From: Acidobacteriota bacterium
GTDB lineage: Bacteria > Acidobacteriota > Terriglobia > Acidiferrales > UBA7541
Direction of reading: 5' to 3'
DNA: 9,176 nucleotides
NCBI GenBank assembly: GCA_003161195.1
Contig: PMOV01000176.1
Span: 26,588-35,763, forward strand
The notes below the pieces were generated by a model. That model was given only the letters and a program-made list of their open reading frames with translations, searched no databases and was not told the origin of the DNA. A program made the translations under genes and the position numbers. The stretch's first letter is position 1; each line of letters begins with the position of its first letter. This document shows positions 5,261-9,176 of this stretch, one piece after another.

Positions 5261-6964
5261 ATGCGCCGCCGCTTAGCCCGCCTCACCTCTTTGCTAGCCG
5301 TTCTAGCCGCCATCCTCGCTTTCGCCGTCACCCCGCCTCCCGCCTCCGCCGACGGCCACGCCCGCATCATCCGCCTCAGCCTCGTCCAAGGCGACGTGCG
5401 CTTCACCCGCGACACCCGCGGCGACCCCCTCGCCGACCCCAAAGCCATCTGGGAAACTGCGGCCCTCAATCTGCCCATCCGCGAAGGCTACGTCTTGGCT
5501 ACCGACAACGGCCGCGCTGAGATCGAGTTTGAGAACGGCAATATGGCGTTCCTCAGCGAGAACACCGTCCTCGAGTTCTATGACCTTTCTCTGGAAGACG
5601 GCGCGCGCACCACCCGCCTAATCCTCCGCCAAGGAGCCGCTTCCTTTTATGTCTCACCCGCTGACAACGACTACTTCAGCGTTACCGGCGGCGACTTCAC
5701 CGCCGAAGCCACCAGCCGCGCCACCTTCCGCCTGGACAACTTCGACGACGGCAGCGTGGTCAACGTCCTCGCGGGCCGCATCTCGGTAGTGCGCAAGAAT
5801 CACACCACACCCTTGGTCAAAGGCCAGTCGCTTTCCATGAGCGCAGACCATCCCGCCGCCGAGAACATCGGTCGCGCCGCCGATTCCGACGACTTTGACC
5901 GCTGGGTCAGCGGTCGCGAAGACAGCGTGGTCACCGCCACGCAAGCGGGCATGCAATACGCCAACAACGACCCCACCTACACCTCCGGCATCGGCGATCT
6001 GTATACCTACGGCTCCTGGCTAAACCTCGGTGGCGGTTACGGTTTTGGTTGGCAGCCCTTCGGGGCCGGCCTCGGCTGGGATCCCTTCAGCAACGGCTGC
6101 TGGTTCCAGGACTCGGCCTATGGTTGGGGCTTCATCGGCAATCAACCTTGGGGTTGGCTCCCGTATCACTATGGTGGCTGGATCTATCGCCCAGGCCTCG
6201 GCTGGGTCTGGACGCCCGGCAGGGGCTTGGCTGGCGGCACCGGATGGCGCGCCGCCACGGTCAACTGGCTCCACGCGAGCAACGGCACCGTCGGCATCGT
6301 GCCTCTCCATCCCAACGACGTACGCGGCAAAGCCCCCATCAATCTCGCGCAAGGGGTATTCCCGGTGAGCAACGGCGCAATCTCCCGCGAAGCGCTCACC
6401 GTCGACGCCAACCGCGCCAGTCAGTGGAAGGCAGAGAAAGTGCCTCCACGGGGTGTGCTCACCAGCGCTCTCAACACCGCACCGCGCCCGGAACTCGTCT
6501 CCCGCACCACGCTTGCCGGCGGCTCCGGCAATCGCATTGTGACCATCGGTTCCGACTCCAGCATCACCTACGACCGCGCAGAACACCGTTTCGTAAATTC
6601 CAGTTCCAACGCAACGCGCGAGTCAGCGGACTCCGCCGCAGGCCATGCCGCAAACGGCGGAGCCAACGGCGTGTCCGCCGCAGAACGCCGCGACGCCGCC
6701 CTGGGCATAACGCCGGCGTCCACAAATGGTCGCAGCGCAAGCGCAACGTCAGCGACCGGAACGACGGCGCGGCGCGGCGAATCTGCAGCCGCGCGTCACA
6801 CGCCCACCCCAGCGCCAACTGCCGCCGCGCGCAATTCCGGCGGTGGCGAAGCCTGGGGCGGCCGCGCCGCCTCTTCCAGCAGCGCCCACCCGTCATCGTC
6901 GGCGCCGGCCGCTGCATCTCACGCCTCCGCCGCTCCCGCCAGCAGCGCTGGCCGCGCGCACTAA
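5261..6964 (+). CDS. exported FecR-domain protein with tryptophan-rich DUF6600-like region
   Basis: The product has 567 residues. Residues 1-30 are a cleavable signal peptide (RRRLARL, hydrophobic core, cleavage likely after ASA). There is no lipobox Cys. Residues about 36-195 match a FecR-type beta domain: LVQGDVRFTR, then GRAEIEFENGNMAFLSENT, LRQGAASFYV and LAGRISVV. Residues about 240-345 are rich in Trp and Gly, with repeated W-P and W-W spacing (GWQPF, WGWLPYHYGGWIYRPG, GWVWTPG), like the DUF6600 region of acidobacterial proteins. Residues about 450-567 are low-complexity Ala/Ser/Thr/Gly and probably disordered. Classical FecR is a membrane-anchored anti-sigma regulator. This protein lacks that architecture and has no sigma-factor neighbour, so a structural or surface role in the periplasm or on the surface is more likely. 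The function is unknown. Confidence 0.85.
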   Translation: MRRRLARLTSLLAVLAAILAFAVTPPPASADGHARIIRLSLVQGDVRFTRDTRGDPLADPKAIWETAALNLPIREGYVLATDNGRAEIEFENGNMAFLSENTVLEFYDLSLEDGARTTRLILRQGAASFYVSPADNDYFSVTGGDFTAEATSRATFRLDNFDDGSVVNVLAGRISVVRKNHTTPLVKGQSLSMSADHPAAENIGRAADSDDFDRWVSGREDSVVTATQAGMQYANNDPTYTSGIGDLYTYGSWLNLGGGYGFGWQPFGAGLGWDPFSNGCWFQDSAYGWGFIGNQPWGWLPYHYGGWIYRPGLGWVWTPGRGLAGGTGWRAATVNWLHASNGTVGIVPLHPNDVRGKAPINLAQGVFPVSNGAISREALTVDANRASQWKAEKVPPRGVLTSALNTAPRPELVSRTTLAGGSGNRIVTIGSDSSITYDRAEHRFVNSSSNATRESADSAAGHAANGGANGVSAAERRDAALGITPASTNGRSASATSATGTTARRGESAAARHTPTPAPTAAARNSGGGEAWGGRAASSSSAHPSSSAPAAASHASAAPASSAGRAH

Positions 6965-7160
6965 CCGCGGCAACGCAGTCCACTCCAGTGCACGCGCACA
7001 GAGCCGCCGCGTGGTATCGCCCCAGCATCGCCAGCGAAAATCGTTGCGAGAAGTTTTCTGGCGCTAAGCGGCGAGAGTAAATGCCGTCAAAGCGGGAATG
7101 TAGCAAGAAGACCGCGTCAGTTTTAGGAGAATCGCGCGCCAGCGAACGCGAAGAACTGAA

Positions 7161-7577
7161 CTACTGGGGACGAGAAGGCTTGCCCTTAATCTTGAGGGCG
7201 ATTTGGTTGGCGCTGTTGTAGATCACCGTGACTCTGTCGCCGTACTGATAGCCGCCTTTGTCGATGATCTGCTGCATTCTCGCGGAGGCATCGGCGGAAA
7301 GCGCGAAGGTCTGCAGGGCCATATCGTTGCCTAGAGCCTTTACCGTGATTTGCGCGGCGTTGGCGTTCTGCACGTAGCCTTCAAACTTGAGGATGCCGGC
7401 CGGCAGCGGCTTCGGCTTGGGTTTGACGGCGTTAATCACGATCGGCGCGGCGGTATCCACCACGACGGGCACCATCGACGGAGGTATGGTCTGCGCTGCC
7501 GCGGGTGCCGCGGAGAAAATCGCTACTCCCGCGCAGACCAGCGCAGCCAGCAGAGCCCGTTGGAACAGCAAGTTCAT
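7161..7577 (-). CDS. small exported protein with a KPKPKP linker and a beta-rich domain
   Basis: The product has 138 residues. Residues 1-29 are a signal peptide (MNLLFQRALLAALVCAGV..., likely cleavage after AAA). A Pro/Val-rich segment with KPKPKP (52-57) leads to a domain at about 61-135 that is mostly predicted strand: ILKFEGYVQNANAAQITVKA, then YGDRVTVIY and QIALKIKG. The pattern resembles small OB-like exported domains, but I cannot name a family. It is the second gene of a two-gene operon: its ATG overlaps the TGA of the upstream gene in ATGA (7577-7574), which indicates translational coupling. No strong ribosome site of its own precedes it. Its location would be the periplasm. The function is unknown. 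Confidence 0.75.
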   Translation of the reverse strand: MNLLFQRALLAALVCAGVAIFSAAPAAAQTIPPSMVPVVVDTAAPIVINAVKPKPKPLPAGILKFEGYVQNANAAQITVKALGNDMALQTFALSADASARMQQIIDKGGYQYGDRVTVIYNSANQIALKIKGKPSRPQ

Positions 7578-7930
7578 TCCATTTCGTCCGTGGCGATGCG
7601 TAGAGATTTCAGGAAGCGCAGATCCTGCGGCGTCATGGTCAGCCGCTGGGTTACCTTGCGCTCGTTGTCCTGCTCAAACGATTCCTGATCCACCTGGATG
7701 CGCAACGATTCAAGGAAGCGGCGATCCTGCGTGGTAAGGCGCGAATCTTCCAGCGACGCAGCGTCACGCTTGGCCAATCCAATGGTGGCATCCAGCTTCA
7801 GCACTATGTCGTAACCGTGCGCGCGCACGCCGGCAATGGCGCCGGTGATGCGGTCGGAGTCCGACACCGTGTCGTTGATGGCATGGCCCAGCTCGCGCAG
7901 CAGGTTTTTCAGGTTTTCGTCGAGTTGCAA
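7574..7930 (-). CDS. small charged protein with an internal duplicated motif, TTG start
   Basis: The product has 118 residues with no signal peptide or membrane segment, so it is probably cytoplasmic and largely helical. The start is TTG at 7930, preceded by GGGGAG eight bases upstream. No in-frame ATG exists until residue 99. The N-terminal half (LDENLKNLLRELGHAINDTV) is amphipathic. The C-terminal half holds the motif LTTQDRRFLESLRI (65-78) and again LTMTPQDLRFLKSLRI (97-112), with the RFL-x-SLRI cores exactly 34 residues apart. I do not recognise a named family. It is the first gene of an operon with the exported protein, overlapping it by ATGA. The pairing of a cytoplasmic and an exported small protein gives no clear function. 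Confidence 0.7.
   Translation of the reverse strand: MQLDENLKNLLRELGHAINDTVSDSDRITGAIAGVRAHGYDIVLKLDATIGLAKRDAASLEDSRLTTQDRRFLESLRIQVDQESFEQDNERKVTQRLTMTPQDLRFLKSLRIATDEME
7595..7735 (-). repeat. intragenic direct repeat encoding RFLxSLRI twice
   Basis: The bases 7595-7633 and 7697-7735 match at roughly three quarters of positions at an offset of 102 bp (34 codons), both starting GATGCG and sharing AGGAAGCG and GATCCTGCG. This is the DNA basis of the duplicated motif in the 118-residue protein and suggests an old in-frame duplication. Confidence 0.65.
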
Positions 7931-7938
7931 GGGCGTAT

Positions 7939-7985
7939 CTCCCCAACCTCAAGCTCATTCTAGGCCCGCGTTTTGCCGGATACAA
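7939..7985 (-). promoter_or_regulatory. candidate promoter and ribosome binding site of the 7930-7161 operon
   Basis: On the minus strand TTGTAT (7985-7980) and TAGAAT (7962-7957) are separated by 17 bases, which would start transcription near 7950. GGGGAG (7944-7939) follows and sits eight bases before the TTG start at 7930. The -10 and the ribosome site are good and the -35 is weak. Confidence 0.45.
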
Positions 7986-8117
7986 GAGACCTTCACACCG
8001 TTGTTTTCAAAGAATCCACAGGTCTTTTGGGCAGCGCGTTGACGCCTTATCCATATCGTGCGGGGCGCGTCCTTTTATTAGATGCAAGTTCTAAGCTGCT
8101 AGGCCCGGCGCGGCTCC

Positions 8118-8152
8118 TGCCTTACGCCGTTGCTTTACGCTACACTGCTGCC
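8118..8152 (+). promoter_or_regulatory. candidate promoter for leaderless transcription of the mutase operon
   Basis: TACACT (8141-8146) ends six bases before the ATG at 8153, so the A of the start codon would be at or near the transcription start. No Shine-Dalgarno sequence precedes the ATG. This -10-to-ATG spacing is the hallmark of leaderless genes. A -35 near 8118-8123 is poor. Confidence 0.45.
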
Positions 8153-8419
8153 ATGGCCGGAGCCATGATTACCTCTGCGTCTGCGCCGCAAAATGCACCG
8201 CCGGTGAGCGGTTTCCGACGCTTTTGGCGCACGCTCAAGCAGCTCTTCCACGAAGTAGCTGGCGCCGTCTTCGCCCTGCTGGCGCTTATCTGGCTCAACT
8301 ATACGCTGCGCGCCTGGACGCACGACGTGGCGCACTGGCTCGTGGCGCTCGCCGCCATCGTGGCCGCCGTTTTCGTGTTCTACGCCATAAGTTCGTTTCG
8401 CCGCGCGCGCAAATTATGA
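8153..8419 (+). CDS. small two-helix membrane protein upstream of methylmalonyl-CoA mutase
   Basis: The product has 88 residues from the ATG at 8153. After a polar Ala/Pro-rich N-terminus and a basic patch (GFRRFWRTLKQ) come two membrane helices at about 34-53 (VAGAVFALLALIWLNY) and 59-81 (VAHWLVALAAIVAAVFVFYA), then a basic tail RRARKL. Both ends are basic, so both probably face the cytoplasm. A longer frame from 7973 is open but lacks a ribosome site, and the -10 box at 8141 would then be inside it. An ATG at 8165 is also possible. Its TGA overlaps the mutase ATG in ATGA (8416-8419), so it is co-transcribed and translationally coupled. I know no function for it, and a link to the mutase is inferred from coupling only. 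Confidence 0.65.
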   Translation: MAGAMITSASAPQNAPPVSGFRRFWRTLKQLFHEVAGAVFALLALIWLNYTLRAWTHDVAHWLVALAAIVAAVFVFYAISSFRRARKL

Positions 8420-9176
8420 GCAACTCCGACGCCAAACCGCAGCCCCCGGGCTCCGCTGCCCCAACGGAAGAACGCAAGGCGCGCTTCACCACGCTTTCCG
8501 GCCAGCCTGTCGAGCGGCTCTACACGTCCGCTGACCTGGGTGCCGACTCCAGCCAGTGGCATCCTGATGAGGCTCTCGGCTTTCCCGGCGATGCCCCCTA
8601 CACCCGCGGCATTTATCCCACCATGTATCGCGGCCGCTTCTGGACCATGCGGCAGTACGCCGGATTTGGCAGCGCCGCCGAATCGAACCAGCGCTACCGC
8701 TATCTGCTGAGCAAAGGCCAGGCCGGTCTATCGGTTGCGTTTGATTTGCCCACGCAAATCGGCATGGATTCCGATAGTCCCTTGGCACTCGGAGAAGTCG
8801 GCAAAGTGGGCGTGGCCATCGATTCGCTCGAAGACATGGAGACGCTCTTCGACGGCATCCCCCTCGGCAAAGTTTCCACCTCGATGACCATCAACTCCAC
8901 TGCGGCGATTCTGCTCTGCCTGTACGTCGCCGTAGCCAAAAAACAAGGCGCGAGCCTCGCAACACTTTCCGGCACGGTGCAGAACGACATCTTGAAGGAA
9001 TACATTGCGCGCGGAACCTATATCTATCCGGTGCGTCCGGCGATGCGCATCGTTACGGATCTCTTCCAATGGTGCCGGGACAATATTCCAAAATGGAATA
9101 CCATCTCCATTTCGGGTTACCACATTCGCGAAGCTGGTTCGACAGCGATTCAGGAAGTGGCGTTCACCCTGGCCGA
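8416..9176 (+). CDS. mutB: methylmalonyl-CoA mutase large (catalytic) subunit, N-terminal part, runs off window
   Basis: The first 253 residues of the substrate-binding TIM barrel are present. The enzyme interconverts (R)-methylmalonyl-CoA and succinyl-CoA by a B12 radical mechanism in the cytoplasm. The signatures are YPTMYRGRFWTMRQYAGF (67-84), GLSVAFDLPTQIGMDSD (104-120), GTVQNDILKEYIARGTYIYP (186-205) and ISISGYHIREAGS (230-242). With a constant offset of 8 to the Propionibacterium shermanii numbering, Tyr81, Gln189, Arg199 and His236 match catalytic Tyr89, Gln197, Arg207 and His244. Tyr and Arg at these places favour methylmalonyl-CoA over isobutyryl-CoA. The LPTQ and GEVGKVGVAIDS wording is that of the archaeal/bacterial large subunits that usually work with a separate small B12-binding subunit. 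The ATG overlaps the stop of the membrane-protein gene, and no own ribosome site is visible. The first 20 residues are Pro/Ala-rich and poorly conserved. Confidence 0.93.
   Translation, partial: MSNSDAKPQPPGSAAPTEERKARFTTLSGQPVERLYTSADLGADSSQWHPDEALGFPGDAPYTRGIYPTMYRGRFWTMRQYAGFGSAAESNQRYRYLLSKGQAGLSVAFDLPTQIGMDSDSPLALGEVGKVGVAIDSLEDMETLFDGIPLGKVSTSMTINSTAAILLCLYVAVAKKQGASLATLSGTVQNDILKEYIARGTYIYPVRPAMRIVTDLFQWCRDNIPKWNTISISGYHIREAGSTAIQEVAFTLA

Noticed and set aside
65..6964. A FecI-FecR-FecA style iron-signalling system (TonB receptor plus FecR-domain protein)
   Set aside because: No ECF sigma-factor gene is present. The FecR-domain protein has a cleavable signal peptide and a DUF6600-like region instead of the anti-sigma architecture, and the receptor is Oar-like, without a recognised FecA signalling domain.
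6049..7080. 343-residue frame overlapping the end of the FecR/DUF6600 gene
   Set aside because: It is extremely Arg-rich with no domain signal and no ribosome site. It is a frame shadow of the low-complexity Ala/Ser region.
6965..7160. Bidirectional terminator between the convergent FecR and small exported protein genes
   Set aside because: I looked for a GC stem with a T-run on either strand and found none convincing.

Overview
The window looks like a chromosome segment from a GC-rich Gram-negative bacterium, most likely an acidobacterium (Acidobacteriota). This inference rests on four things: a very large Oar-like TonB-dependent receptor with an N-terminal carboxypeptidase-regulatory-like domain, a FecR-domain protein with a tryptophan-rich DUF6600-like middle, a separate-subunit type methylmalonyl-CoA mutase, and short dispersed palindromic repeats between genes. 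I saw no tRNA, rRNA, CRISPR array or intact insertion sequence.

Layout. Positions 65-3748 (minus strand) hold the TonB-dependent outer-membrane receptor. A possible last 22 codons of a forward gene meet it tail to tail at 65-68. Positions 3749-5260 hold no intact gene. This stretch contains the receptor's structured leader and a candidate promoter (3749-3970), then broken pieces of a two-component system: a response-regulator receiver on the minus strand and a histidine-kinase C-terminus on the plus strand (4201-4574). It continues with two copies of a palindromic repeat (4571-4777), a near-consensus promoter carrying two nested palindromes (4849-4895), and a hairpin-rich stretch with a 50-bp-spaced direct repeat (4896-5094). 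Positions 5261-6964 (plus) encode the secreted FecR/DUF6600-like protein. The 196 bp at 6965-7160 separate convergent genes, and I see no clear terminator there.

Positions 7930-7161 (minus) form a compact two-gene operon: a small charged protein with a TTG start and an internal duplicated motif, overlapping by ATGA a small exported protein. A 222-bp divergent promoter region follows. Positions 8153-8419 (plus) encode an 88-residue two-helix membrane protein that is probably translated from a leaderless mRNA. It overlaps by ATGA the start of the methylmalonyl-CoA mutase large subunit (8416 to the window end, incomplete).

Functionally, the window joins cell-envelope functions (receptor, FecR/DUF6600 protein, small exported protein) to a B12-dependent propionate/methylmalonyl-CoA step. 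Nothing shows that all these genes act together. The two supported functional units are the 7930-7161 pair and the 8153-9176 pair. The least explained part is 3749-5260, where gene remnants, repeats, an orphan strong promoter and structured sequence lie together.
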